A stretch of 64,000 nucleotides of DNA. It comes from Marinospirillum perlucidum. GTDB taxonomy: Bacteria > Pseudomonadota > Gammaproteobacteria > Pseudomonadales > Halomonadaceae. Positions 36,260 to 44,734 of the stretch are shown here, piece after piece; positions within the stretch are counted from its first letter, which is position 1, and every line of letters begins with the position of its first letter. The DNA is taken from NCBI RefSeq assembly GCF_003336805.1, contig NZ_QFWJ01000001.1, positions 1 to 64,000 on the forward strand, in the 5' to 3' direction. The notes beneath the pieces are model-generated. The model was not told where the DNA came from, made no database searches, and saw nothing but the letters and a program-made list of their open reading frames with translations. The translations under genes were made by a program, and so were the position numbers.

Positions 36260-37222
36260 ATGCACGCTATGCTTCCCCGCTTGATTGCAACGGATTTTCC
36301 CCCTCTAATCCGGGGAGAACTGGAGGTGTTGCAGGCCAATCTCACCTTGACCTGCAACCAGTCCTGCCTGCATTGCCATGTGGCCTCCAGTCCCAAACGC
36401 AAGGAGGCGATGAGCCAGGAAACCCTGGATTTACTTCTGGCACTGCTGGACCGTCATCCCGGCATTCATACTCTGGATGTCACTGGTGGGGCGCCAGAAT
36501 TGCACCCCCGGTTTCGTTGGCTGGTCGAGGAAGCCAGAAAACGTCAGGTTAAGGTGATCGATCGCTGTAACCTCACGATTCTCAGTGAGCCAGGGCAGGA
36601 AACGACGGCTGAATTTCTGGCTGAGCAGCAGGTTGAGGTGGTGGCTTCCCTGCCCTGTTATTCGGCAGCCAATGTTGATGCACAACGGGGAGACGGGGTT
36701 TTTGAGGCCAGTCTGGCCGGGCTTAAGCAGCTGAATGCCCTGGGCTATGGTCAGGAGGGTTCCGGCCTGCAGCTGAGTCTGGTGTATAACCCCCTGGGAC
36801 CGAGTCTGCCGCCTGCCCAGGAAGGTCTACAGGAAGCCTACCAGAAGGAGCTTTACGAGCATTTCGGTATCCGTTTCAATCGTCTGCTGACGCTGGCGAA
36901 TATGCCCATCCAGCGCTTTGGCAGCACTCTGATTAGCCGGGGCGAGTTTGATGCCTATATGGATTTGCTCAAGCAGAGCTACAATCTGGCCACCCTGCCC
37001 GGAGTGATGTGCCGCAACACCCTTTCGGTGGATTATCGTGGCCAGGTGTATGATTGTGATTTCAATCAGCAACTGGGCTTGCCCCTGGGCGAGGCGCGTG
37101 ACGGGGTCTACCTGAAGGATATTCTGGATGCTTCCCTGCAAGGGGAGCCCATTCGTGTCGCCGAGCACTGTTATGGTTGTACTGCCGGTCAGGGCAGTAG
37201 TTGTGGTGGTGCCTTGTCATGA
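36260..37222 (+). CDS. arsS: Radical-SAM protein of the ArsS (DUF3641) family
   Basis: The 320-aa enzyme has the cluster motif CNQSCLHCH (about residues 34-42, CxxxCxxC) and the SAM-binding VTGGAPEL (about 77-84). A Cys-rich C-terminal region (MCRNTLS, YDCDFN, HCYGCTAGQGSSCGG) is typical of the DUF3641 extension. The family is linked to arsenosugar synthesis, where an ArsS-type enzyme adds the adenosyl group to dimethylated arsenic. An arsM methyltransferase is not in the window. ATG 36260, after AGGAG, is preferred to TTG 36212. The next gene starts 39 nt later. Confidence 0.82.
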   Translation: MHAMLPRLIATDFPPLIRGELEVLQANLTLTCNQSCLHCHVASSPKRKEAMSQETLDLLLALLDRHPGIHTLDVTGGAPELHPRFRWLVEEARKRQVKVIDRCNLTILSEPGQETTAEFLAEQQVEVVASLPCYSAANVDAQRGDGVFEASLAGLKQLNALGYGQEGSGLQLSLVYNPLGPSLPPAQEGLQEAYQKELYEHFGIRFNRLLTLANMPIQRFGSTLISRGEFDAYMDLLKQSYNLATLPGVMCRNTLSVDYRGQVYDCDFNQQLGLPLGEARDGVYLKDILDASLQGEPIRVAEHCYGCTAGQGSSCGGALS

Positions 37223-37261
37223 GGCCGACCCCTTAAGAAGCAAGCAACGAGGAATCAATTC

Positions 37262-38338
37262 ATGACCTGGGAAGCAGCCTTGCGGCTGGGCATTTTTTTA
37301 CTGGTTTTATTGGTGGTGGCCAGCCTGGAATTCTGGCGGCCCAAGCGTAGCTGGCGGGAAGCCCGTAAAACCCGCTGGGGCATCAACCTGGGATTGATCG
37401 GCCTGAATGTGATCCTGCAGCGCCTGACCCTGGGAGCGGCGGCGGTGCTCATGGCTGTGCATGCCCAGAGCGAGGGCTGGGGGCTGCTCAATCTGGTTGA
37501 CTGGCCGGGTTGGTTGACCTTCCTGGTGGGCCTGCTGCTACTGGATCTGGCGATCTACCTGCAGCATGTCCTGGCTCATGCCCTGCCGTTTTTCTGGCGC
37601 TTGCATCAGGTACACCATGCTGACCTGGATCTGGATGTTACCAGCGGGCTGCGTTTTCATCCGCTGGAAATCCTGCTGTCACTGATTTACAAGGTGCTGG
37701 TCGTGGCTGCCCTGGGCTTGAATCCGCTGACTGTCCTGGTGTTCGAGGCACTGCTGAATGCGGCTTCCATGTTCAGCCATGCCAATATCCGCCTGCATCC
37801 CCGGCTGGAGCAGGTGCTGCGCTGGTTTATCATTACCCCGGATATGCACCGTATCCATCACTCCGTCTATCGTCAGGAAACCGATAGCAATTTTGGTTTT
37901 TTCCTCTCTGTCTGGGATCGTCTTCTGGGCACCTATACCCAGGCACCCAGGGACGGGCATTTGCAGATGGATCTGGGCTTGGCACCCTATCGTGATCAGA
38001 CGCGTCTGGGCCTGGTCTCCCTGCTGATGATGCCTTTTCGCTCACCTGGCGGGGGGAGTCAATCAGAAGCCGAAGAGGCGTTTGCGCAGCGGTTTAATCG
38101 CCATCAACACCAGCAGGGCCAGAGCGATCCCTTCAAGGGGCGCGGGCAGGAGTTCCTGAACACCGGTGGCCTGGGCGACGGGGTTCCAGGTAAAAAACTG
38201 GAGAAGCTGATCCAGCAGCCAACCGAGCAGAACACTGACCGAGACAATCGAGAGCAGATAGACGCTCAGCGCGCGACTACCCAGTTCCCGGCGCAGTACC
38301 CCCAGGGTCGCCAGACTGGTCACCGGTCCAGCGAGTAG
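37262..38338 (+). CDS. Sterol desaturase / fatty-acid hydroxylase family protein with aberrant C-terminus
   Basis: The 358-aa diiron membrane enzyme has HVLAHALPFFWRLHQVHHAD (about residues 103-122) and HRIHHSV (about 197-203), the His boxes of the family, with about four hydrophobic segments before and between them. Residues 1 to about 262 match the normal length. The last 90 or so residues, from about GGGSQSEAEE, are hydrophilic and lie antisense to the 3' end of the convergent permease gene, overlapping it by 276 nt. The natural stop appears lost. It sits 39 nt after the radical-SAM gene and may be cotranscribed. Confidence 0.83.
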   Translation: MTWEAALRLGIFLLVLLVVASLEFWRPKRSWREARKTRWGINLGLIGLNVILQRLTLGAAAVLMAVHAQSEGWGLLNLVDWPGWLTFLVGLLLLDLAIYLQHVLAHALPFFWRLHQVHHADLDLDVTSGLRFHPLEILLSLIYKVLVVAALGLNPLTVLVFEALLNAASMFSHANIRLHPRLEQVLRWFIITPDMHRIHHSVYRQETDSNFGFFLSVWDRLLGTYTQAPRDGHLQMDLGLAPYRDQTRLGLVSLLMMPFRSPGGGSQSEAEEAFAQRFNRHQHQQGQSDPFKGRGQEFLNTGGLGDGVPGKKLEKLIQQPTEQNTDRDNREQIDAQRATTQFPAQYPQGRQTGHRSSE

Positions 38339-39100
38339 AAATACCAGGGCCATGCCTGGGGAAATGCCGGTTAACAGCAGACCTGCAGCCAGGGGAGTCG
38401 CCGCCGTGGCGCAGATGTAGAGGGGGATACCCACCAGGGCCATGAGTAGCAGCGGCCAGAAATCGCCCTGAACCCCGGCCAGGGTTTCCGGTGGCAGGAA
38501 GGTGACCAGCACACCTGCCAGCAGCAGCCCGGCAAAAACCCAGAGGCTGATGTCATCGAGCAGATCACTGAAGGCATAAACCAGTCCCTGGCGCAGCTTG
38601 GCACTCGTCCCTGTAGGAGGCGCTGCGGGCGTTTCATCACAGCAACCGGATTTTGAGCAGCAGCTTTTATTGGCTGCTTCGGTTTGAACGCCAGCGGCAG
38701 GTTCGCAGGTGCGACCGACCAGCCAGCCGGTGGTTATGGCGGTAACCAGGGCACCCACCAGACGTGCCAGGGTCATCACTGGGCCCAGGAGCACGCTGGT
38801 CAGCAACAGTGAGTCCACGCCCACGCCGGGGGTGGCAATCAAAAAAGAGGTGGTGGGGCCGCGACCGGCTCCGCCACGATGCAGGGCCAGTGCCGTCGGA
38901 ATAGAACCACAGGAACACAGGGGCAAAGGCATGCCGATAATAGCTGCCCGCAGGATACTGGCCAATCCCTGACCGCCCATCCAACGTTGCAGGAGACTTT
39001 CCGGCAGCCAGGCCTTGATCAGCCCAGCCACCACCAAGCCAAGTAGCAACCAGGGCGCTGCACTGAGAGCAAGGCTTAAAATCGAATTCAGCTCCTGCAT
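38063..39100 (-). CDS. SO_0444-type permease, probable heavy-metal efflux
   Basis: The 346-aa permease has eight or more hydrophobic segments in two halves. The first half has GMPLPLCSCGSIPTALALHR (about residues 56-75), the second GIPLYICATAATPLAAGLLL. The Cys pair CSC in a pore motif and a cytoplasmic CCSKSGCC loop (about residues 147-154) suggest metal binding. Family members are described as Cu/Zn efflux permeases. ATG 39100 is favoured because GAGG lies about 8 nt upstream. A MerR-type promoter at 39139-39169 lies directly upstream. Confidence 0.85.
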   Translation of the reverse strand: MQELNSILSLALSAAPWLLLGLVVAGLIKAWLPESLLQRWMGGQGLASILRAAIIGMPLPLCSCGSIPTALALHRGGAGRGPTTSFLIATPGVGVDSLLLTSVLLGPVMTLARLVGALVTAITTGWLVGRTCEPAAGVQTEAANKSCCSKSGCCDETPAAPPTGTSAKLRQGLVYAFSDLLDDISLWVFAGLLLAGVLVTFLPPETLAGVQGDFWPLLLMALVGIPLYICATAATPLAAGLLLTGISPGMALVFLLAGPVTSLATLGVLRRELGSRALSVYLLSIVSVSVLLGWLLDQLLQFFTWNPVAQATGVQELLPAPLEGIALALLVLMAIKPLRKRLFGF

Positions 39101-39138
39101 CTTCATCACCTCGTTTATTGGTTTCGGGATTACTGCTT

Positions 39139-39169
39139 AGCTTAAACCCTGTAATCATTACAGGGTCAA
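39139..39169 (-). promoter_or_regulatory. MerR-type metal-responsive promoter of the permease gene
   Basis: On the minus strand, -35 TTGACC (39164-39169) and -10 TAAGCT (39139-39144) are separated by 19 bp, the overlong spacer that MerR regulators correct by DNA twisting. A perfect dyad with arms ACCCTGTAA and TTACAGGGT around TCA (39146-39166) fills the spacer. The MerR gene at 41621 is the obvious regulator. A degraded half of the same dyad, TATTACAGGGT, occurs near 41598-41608, just before that gene. Confidence 0.85.
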
Positions 39170-39338
39170 GGCTGAATCCTTCGTCCCTCTCAGTGAGTTG
39201 ACCAGCTTGCGGGCCAAAAAAGTAAAACACAGGTTGCGTTCTGCCTGAATTCATCTAGGTTAAAGACTCCTTTGGCCTTTGTTAGGCTGGAAGCAGGTTA
39301 TTGCCTGTCCGACCCGGACGTCAGGAGTCTTAGCAAGC

Positions 39339-40067
39339 ATGACCCATCAGAGTGTCGAGTTTTCTCAAGTCCACAAGGGGTTTGCCAACCAGCGTCTTTT
39401 TGAAGGCCTGGATCTGGAACTCCCGGCCCAGCAGGTCACGGCTCTGGTGGGGGCCAGTGGCTGTGGTAAATCCACGCTTTTACAAATGATCAATGGGCTG
39501 CTGCAGCCGGATGCCGGTCAGGTGCGGGTCTTTGGTGAACCTCTGGATTACCGCGACCTGCCCAGGATTCGCCGTAAAATCGGCTATGCCGTGCAGCAGA
39601 TCGCGCTTTTCCCGCACTTGACGGTGGCTGCCAATATCGCCGTGATGGCTCGTCTGGAAGGCTGGAGTGAGGCAGCCATGGCTCAGCGCATCAGTAAACT
39701 CTTCCAGTTTATGTATCTGGATGAGGCACTTCTGGAACGCTATCCCCACGAAATTTCCGGGGGCCAGGCCCAACGGGTCGGGCTTTGCCGGGCCATGATG
39801 CTGGACCCGCCCCTGCTGCTACTGGATGAAGCCTTTTCTGCCGTGGACCCCATTACCCGGGTGGATGTGCATTCGCGTTTCCAGGCCTTGCAGGAAGCCG
39901 AGGCACGCAGTGTCGTGCTGGTCACCCATGATATGCAGGAAGCGCTGAAACTGGCTGACTATCTGGTGGTTCTGGAGCCTGGTCGAGTCCTCCAGGCAGC
40001 GGTCCCGGAGGAGGTGGTTCGCCAACCCGCCAATGAACAGGTGGCTCGCCTGCTGGAGGCACGCTGA
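39339..40067 (+). CDS. ABC transporter ATPase, osmoprotectant (OpuC/YehX) type
   Basis: The 242-aa ATPase has Walker A GASGCGKST (about residues 37-45), signature SGGQAQRVGL (about 134-143) and Walker B LLLLDEAFSAVDP (about 154-166). It belongs to the glycine betaine/choline-type importers and lacks the C-terminal CBS pair of many OpuCA proteins. ATG 39339, with AGGAG about 13 nt upstream, is chosen over an upstream start at 39279. It overlaps the next gene in TGATG, so the two proteins form one transporter. Confidence 0.85.
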   Translation: MTHQSVEFSQVHKGFANQRLFEGLDLELPAQQVTALVGASGCGKSTLLQMINGLLQPDAGQVRVFGEPLDYRDLPRIRRKIGYAVQQIALFPHLTVAANIAVMARLEGWSEAAMAQRISKLFQFMYLDEALLERYPHEISGGQAQRVGLCRAMMLDPPLLLLDEAFSAVDPITRVDVHSRFQALQEAEARSVVLVTHDMQEALKLADYLVVLEPGRVLQAAVPEEVVRQPANEQVARLLEAR

Positions 40068-41554
40068 TGCAACGTTTGCTGGTTTTTTTGATGGCTTGGC
40101 TCCTGGCAGGTCTGGCACCGGCAGCAACCCTGACTGTTGGCTCCAAGCTGGATAGTGAAGGACGCCTGCTGGGTGAAATCTTTGCACAAAAACTGGAAGC
40201 CTCCGGGTTCGAGGTGGAACGGCAACTGGGCCTGGGCAGTACCTCCGTTGCCTGGCAGGCACTGCTGAGCGGGGAAATTGATGTTTATCCCGAATACACT
40301 GGCACCCTGGCGTTAAGCCTGCTGGAGCTGGATTCGACGCCGGGTCGGCCTCGCCTGAACCGCGAATTGCAGGAAGTGGATCTGATCGCTCTGCCAGCTC
40401 TGGGGTTTAACAATACCTATGCCCTGACCATGAAGCAGTCCCAGGCTGAAGAGCTAGGCATAGAGCGGATCGGTGATTTGGCCGAGCATCCGCAGCTGCG
40501 CCTGGGGCTTTCCCATGAATTTATCCAGCGTAATGATGGCTGGCCCGGTCTCAAGGAGCGTTATGGTCTGCCTTTCACCCCGCGCGGGGTGGAACACGGT
40601 CTGGCTTATGAAGCCATCAATGCCGATCGCATCGACCTGACCGACGCCTATTCCACGGATGGGGATCTGGAGCGTTTTCAGTTGGTATTGCTGGACGATA
40701 ATCTGGATTATTTTCCCCAGTATCTGGCGCTACCCTTGGCCAGGGCCAGCCTGTCCGCCCGAGCCCAGGCCAGCCTGTCGGAATTGGCCGGTCTTCTTGA
40801 CGAAACTCGTATGCAGGCCCTCAACGCCCGGATTGCCACCCAGGAAGGCAGCTTTGCCCAGGTAGCCGAAGACTTTCTGCAAGAAGAAGGCCTGCTGGAT
40901 GCTGGTCGTGAAGGTCAGGCTTCCGGGCGTAAATGGGATAAGCTGGGCACCAATCTGCTGGAGCATTTGCAGTTGACCCTCCTGGCCTTGCTGCTGGCTT
41001 GTCTGGTGGGGCTACCCCTGGCCATTCTGGTCTATCGCAGTCCGCGTCTTTCTCAGGGCGTGCTCTATGTGGCTGGTCTTTTACAAACCATCCCTTCCAT
41101 CGCTCTGCTGGCGCTGATGATTCCTCTGTTCGGCATCGGTTTTTTACCCGCCATTATCGCGCTATTTCTGTATTCCCTCCTGCCGATCGTCAGGGCGGCG
41201 ATTACCTCTTTGCTGACCATCAATCCGCTGCTGGTCCAGGTCAGCTCGGGGATGGGGATGACGGCCAGTGAGCAGCTCAGGCATATTCTTCTGCCTCTGG
41301 CCGCTCCCAACCTCCTGGTGGGGATCAAGACGGCGGCGATTATCAATATCGGCACAGCCACCCTGGCGGCCTTTATCGGAGCCGGAGGCTTGGGGGAACC
41401 CATCGTCACCGGCCTGGCTTTAAATGATCATACCCTGGTGCTCTATGGGGCGGTTCCGGCAGCCTTGATGGCGATTATCACCGAATTGCTGTTTAACCTG
41501 GCTGAACGCCGCTGGATTCCAGCCCACTTGCGGGGGGTACAAGCCAAGGCCTAA
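40067..41554 (+). CDS. Fused substrate-binding protein and permease of an osmoprotectant ABC importer
   Basis: The 495-aa protein has a signal-like N-terminus (residues 1-20, ending APAA). A periplasmic OpuAC/YehZ-type binding domain (about residues 21-285: LTVGSKLDSEG, VYPEYTGTLA, YALTMKQSQAEELGI) is followed by a membrane permease domain (about 300-490). EQLRHILLPLAAPNLLVG (about residues 403-420) is the ATPase-contact loop. Fusion of binding protein and permease is known in this family (e.g. OpuC-type). Stress-osmolyte uptake is likely; the exact ligand is unknown. Confidence 0.85.
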   Translation: MQRLLVFLMAWLLAGLAPAATLTVGSKLDSEGRLLGEIFAQKLEASGFEVERQLGLGSTSVAWQALLSGEIDVYPEYTGTLALSLLELDSTPGRPRLNRELQEVDLIALPALGFNNTYALTMKQSQAEELGIERIGDLAEHPQLRLGLSHEFIQRNDGWPGLKERYGLPFTPRGVEHGLAYEAINADRIDLTDAYSTDGDLERFQLVLLDDNLDYFPQYLALPLARASLSARAQASLSELAGLLDETRMQALNARIATQEGSFAQVAEDFLQEEGLLDAGREGQASGRKWDKLGTNLLEHLQLTLLALLLACLVGLPLAILVYRSPRLSQGVLYVAGLLQTIPSIALLALMIPLFGIGFLPAIIALFLYSLLPIVRAAITSLLTINPLLVQVSSGMGMTASEQLRHILLPLAAPNLLVGIKTAAIINIGTATLAAFIGAGGLGEPIVTGLALNDHTLVLYGAVPAALMAIITELLFNLAERRWIPAHLRGVQAKA

Positions 41555-41620
41555 TGCCTTGTTAGGTGAACCGGCTGTGACTAAGCTAGCCCTCAAACTA
41601 TTACAGGGTTGGAGAAGTGG

Positions 41621-42079
41621 ATGTCAGCTGTTTTGCAAATCGGTGAAGTGGCCCGGCGCAGTGGTTGTTCGCGAGAAACCCTGCGTCACTACGAAAAACT
41701 GGGTCTGTTATCACCACCTCAAAGGGGTGAACAGGGCTATCGCTTGTATACCCCGGAGGATGTGGAGCGTTTGGCCTTTATCCGCCATGGTCGTGAGCTG
41801 GGGCTGGAACTCGAAGCGATCCGTGAACTGCTGGCCTTGTCGGACCATCCGGATGCCGACTGCACGGCTGCGGACGATCTGGCCAGTCGTCATCTGCAGG
41901 CTTTGGAAGAACGTATTGCTTCTTTGCAAGCCTTGGCAGATGAACTCAAAGAGGTCGTGCACCAGTGCCGGGGAGGGAAAATTGCCGAATGCCGGATTAT
42001 CAAGACCCTGTTTGAGTCCAGTGAGAAAGAGGGTGGCAGGGAATCAAGGCTGGGTTCAATCCGTGATCAGAATCCATAA
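41621..42079 (+). CDS. MerR-family divalent metal sensor (ZntR/CadR-like)
   Basis: The 152-aa regulator has the N-terminal winged HTH (QIGEVARRSGCSRETLRHYE, about residues 6-25), a coiled-coil dimer helix and a metal-binding C-loop. Cys81 sits where divalent-metal sensors (ZntR-type) have Cys and CueR has Ser. Cys116 and Cys124, spaced as C-x7-C, resemble the CueR/ZntR loop. Zn, Cd or Pb response is therefore more likely than Cu. ATG 41621 follows GGAG. Its presumed target is the promoter at 39139-39169, and the permease it controls is encoded on the opposite strand 2.5 kb away. A terminator follows. Confidence 0.88.
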   Translation: MSAVLQIGEVARRSGCSRETLRHYEKLGLLSPPQRGEQGYRLYTPEDVERLAFIRHGRELGLELEAIRELLALSDHPDADCTAADDLASRHLQALEERIASLQALADELKEVVHQCRGGKIAECRIIKTLFESSEKEGGRESRLGSIRDQNP

Positions 42080-42108
42080 AAAAACCCGGAAGGTGGCCGG
42101 GTTTTTTA
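42080..42108 (+). terminator. Rho-independent terminator after merR
   Basis: The stem AAACCCGG/CCGGGTTT at 42082-42089 and 42097-42104 has a short loop and is followed by a T-run, directly after the stop codon. Confidence 0.88.
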
Positions 42109-42122
42109 TTAAAAAAGCTTAG

Positions 42123-42312
42123 GAAACCTCTGATTAACTATTGCACTTGCTCATACTGCGTTGAAATTGATCTCAAAATGCTCATTTACCCACTGTAAAC
42201 TCTGCTTTCTCGTTCAATTTCGCTGGCGACCTACACGGATGTAGGAAGTGCTGGAATTTATCAGGAATAAATTCAGCCCTAACCTGCGCTCATTACGTTA
42301 ATTAGAGGCTTC
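42123..42312. repeat. 190-bp MITE, copy B
   Basis: The same unit as copy A, flanked by TTAG at 42119-42122 and 42313-42316. The right TTAG contains the stop codon TAA of the small Lys-rich gene on the minus strand. It starts immediately after the merR terminator. The right end reads GTTAATTAGAGGCTTC. Confidence 0.85.
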
Positions 42313-42402
42313 TTAGGCTTTTTTCAGCTGCTTCTTCAGCTTTTTCAGTTTCTTTTCCTGCTTGGCTACTTTTTCTTTCAGCTTCTTCTTGGTCTTGGAC
42401 AT
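42313..42402 (-). CDS. Small lysine-rich coiled-coil protein
   Basis: The 29-aa protein starts at ATG 42402, with GGAGAAG ideally placed before it; an in-frame ATG at 42414 would add four residues. It is nearly all Lys with regularly spaced Leu, Val and Glu (KLKEKVAKQEKKLKKLKKQL), so a basic amphipathic helix is expected. I recognise no family. It could bind nucleic acid or ribosomes, but this is speculative. The A+T-rich 42425-42480 region could hold its promoter. Its stop codon falls in the target duplication of MITE copy B. Confidence 0.6.
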   Translation of the reverse strand: MSKTKKKLKEKVAKQEKKLKKLKKQLKKA

Positions 42403-42549
42403 CTTCTTCTCCATAAATTTCTTTAGTCGATACTGCATTTTTAGATTAGTTATATTAATTGAATTTGTCAAAAAAACAGCACAGAGCTGTAATATCGGTG
42501 TGCTTGCAGAGACTAAGAGCTAGAATCAATTGATAAAAAAGGATCGGGC

Positions 42550-44703
42550 ATGTTGAAAAAACTTCTGTTGTTAACGGCTGTTCTGGCTCTGGTCGTGGTG
42601 GTTTGGCAACTGGGCTGGCTGGAGCTTTTGACCTTTGATCAGCTCAAGGCCCAGCAGGCTGAACTTCTGAATTTCCGCGATGCCCGTCCCTGGTTGCTGA
42701 GTGGCCTCTTTTTTCTTTTTTATGTCGGAGTCACTGCGCTGTCTTTACCCGGTGCAGCCATTATGACTCTTGCCGCTGGCGCTATTTTTGGTCTGGCCTG
42801 GGGCGTGCTGCTGGTTTCCTTTGCTTCCACCCTGGGGGCAACCCTGGCCATGCTGGTTTCCCGCTTCCTGCTGCGTGACTGGGTCCAGCAGAAAATGACC
42901 CGCAGCATGCAGAAGCTGGATGCCGGCATCGAAAAGGAAGGTGCCTTCTATCTTTTTGCCCTGCGTCTGGTGCCAGCTTTTCCCTTTTTTGTGATCAATC
43001 TGGTGATGGGGCTGACCGCAATTCGCGTGGCGACCTACTGGTGGGTCAGTCAGTTGGGCATGCTGGCGGGTACCCTGGTTTACGTCAATGCCGGTACCCA
43101 GTTAGCACAGATCGAGAGCCCTGGCGATATTCTTTCTCCTGGCTTGTTGCTTTCCTTTGCTCTGCTCGGTTTTTTTCCGTTGCTGGCACGCAGGCTATTG
43201 CAGTGGTTTCAAAGCTGCAAGGTCTTCAGCCGCTGGCAGCGTCCACGCCAGTTTGATACCAATCTGCTGGTCATAGGCGCTGGTAGTGGGGGCCTGGTGG
43301 CGGCCTATATTGCCGCAGCAGTCAAAGCCAGGGTGACTCTGGTAGAAAAAAACCGGATGGGGGGTGATTGTCTGAATACGGGCTGTGTTCCTTCCAAGGC
43401 CCTGTTGCGCACGGCTCGCCTGGCCCAGGAAATGCGTACAGCCGATCACTTGGGTTTACCAAGCCGGGAGCCCGAGGTGGATTTTGAGCAGGTCATGCAA
43501 CGCATTCAGCAGGTGATTCAGCAGATTCAGCCGCATGATTCCGTGGAGCGCTACACAGGGTTGGGAGTGGAAGTGAAAGAAGGGCAGGCACGTTTGCTTT
43601 CGCCCTGGGAAGTGGAAGTAACCCTGAACACCGGTGAGGTCGAGCGGATAACCAGTCGCAGTATTATTCTGGCGACGGGTGCTGAACCCCTGGTGCCGGA
43701 TTTACCGGGACTGGATAGTGTGGATTATTTGACCTCCGATAATCTCTGGTCGCTGCGTGAACTGCCGCAACGGCTGCTGGTACTGGGGGGTGGCCCCATC
43801 GGTTGTGAACTCAGCCAGGCTTTTCAGCGTCTGGGGTCCCAGGTGACCCAGATCGAGCGGGGTGAGCAGCTCCTGCCGCGTGAGGATACCGATGCCAGTC
43901 ACGCTGTGCTTGAAAAAATGCAGGCCGTAGGAGTGGCGGTCAAACTGGGTCATCAGGCTGTACGGATCGAAAAGCGTGGCCAGCAACAGTATCTGATTGC
44001 GACTGGCCCTGAAGGTGAAGAGGTGGCGCTGGCCTTTGATCGCCTCTTGGTCGCTGTGGGTCGCAAGCCTCGACTCAAGGGTTATGGTCTGGAAGAACTG
44101 GGTCTCTTACCGGAAGCGGGTCAAACCCTGGAAACCAATGCCTATCTGCAAACGCTTTACCCTAATATTTTTGCCTGTGGTGATCTGGTGGGCCCCTATC
44201 AATTAACCCACGCTGCTTCTCATCAGGCCTGGCATGCCACCGTCAATGCCCTCTTTGGCCACCTGAAAAGCTTCAAAGTGGATTATTCCTATCTGCCCTG
44301 GGCCACCTTTACCGATCCTGAAGTAGCCCGCGTGGGTTTGAACGAAAAGGAAGCCAGAGAAAAGGGCATTGCCTATGAAGTGACCCACTATGGCATCGAT
44401 GATCTGGATCGGGCTCTGGCTGATGGACAGGCCTATGGTTTTGTCAAAGTCCTGACCCCTCCGGGCAAGGACAGGATTCTAGGCGTGACCCTGGTGGGAG
44501 CCCAGGCTGGTGACTTGATTGCTGAATTTGTTCTGGCCATGAAGCATGGATTGGGCATGAATAAACTCCTGGGCACGATTCATATCTACCCGACCCTGAC
44601 CGAGGCCAACAAGTTTGCAGCGGGTAACTGGAAAAAAGCCCATGCCCCTCAGCGTGTTTTGCGTTGGCTGGCCATCTATCATCGTTGGCGACGAAAATCC
44701 TGA
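42550..44703 (+). CDS. TVP38/DedA-flavoprotein disulfide reductase fusion
   Basis: The 717-aa protein joins a TVP38/TMEM64 (SNARE-assoc) membrane domain (about residues 1-220) to a mercuric-reductase/dihydrolipoamide-dehydrogenase-like flavoprotein (about 234-715). The membrane part has RLVPAFPFFVINLVMGLTAI (about residues 139-158). The flavoprotein has FAD motif GAGSGGLVAAYIAAA, redox Cys274 and Cys279 in GGDCLNTGCVPSKALL, and NAD motif GGGPIGCELSQAF. Its HIYPTLTE tail resembles the dimer-interface His. A membrane-bound thiol or quinone reductase is plausible; the electron acceptor is unknown. Confidence 0.9.
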   Translation: MLKKLLLLTAVLALVVVVWQLGWLELLTFDQLKAQQAELLNFRDARPWLLSGLFFLFYVGVTALSLPGAAIMTLAAGAIFGLAWGVLLVSFASTLGATLAMLVSRFLLRDWVQQKMTRSMQKLDAGIEKEGAFYLFALRLVPAFPFFVINLVMGLTAIRVATYWWVSQLGMLAGTLVYVNAGTQLAQIESPGDILSPGLLLSFALLGFFPLLARRLLQWFQSCKVFSRWQRPRQFDTNLLVIGAGSGGLVAAYIAAAVKARVTLVEKNRMGGDCLNTGCVPSKALLRTARLAQEMRTADHLGLPSREPEVDFEQVMQRIQQVIQQIQPHDSVERYTGLGVEVKEGQARLLSPWEVEVTLNTGEVERITSRSIILATGAEPLVPDLPGLDSVDYLTSDNLWSLRELPQRLLVLGGGPIGCELSQAFQRLGSQVTQIERGEQLLPREDTDASHAVLEKMQAVGVAVKLGHQAVRIEKRGQQQYLIATGPEGEEVALAFDRLLVAVGRKPRLKGYGLEELGLLPEAGQTLETNAYLQTLYPNIFACGDLVGPYQLTHAASHQAWHATVNALFGHLKSFKVDYSYLPWATFTDPEVARVGLNEKEAREKGIAYEVTHYGIDDLDRALADGQAYGFVKVLTPPGKDRILGVTLVGAQAGDLIAEFVLAMKHGLGMNKLLGTIHIYPTLTEANKFAAGNWKKAHAPQRVLRWLAIYHRWRRKS

Positions 44704-44734
44704 ATCCCAGTTGAACAAGCTTTCCTACTTAGTG

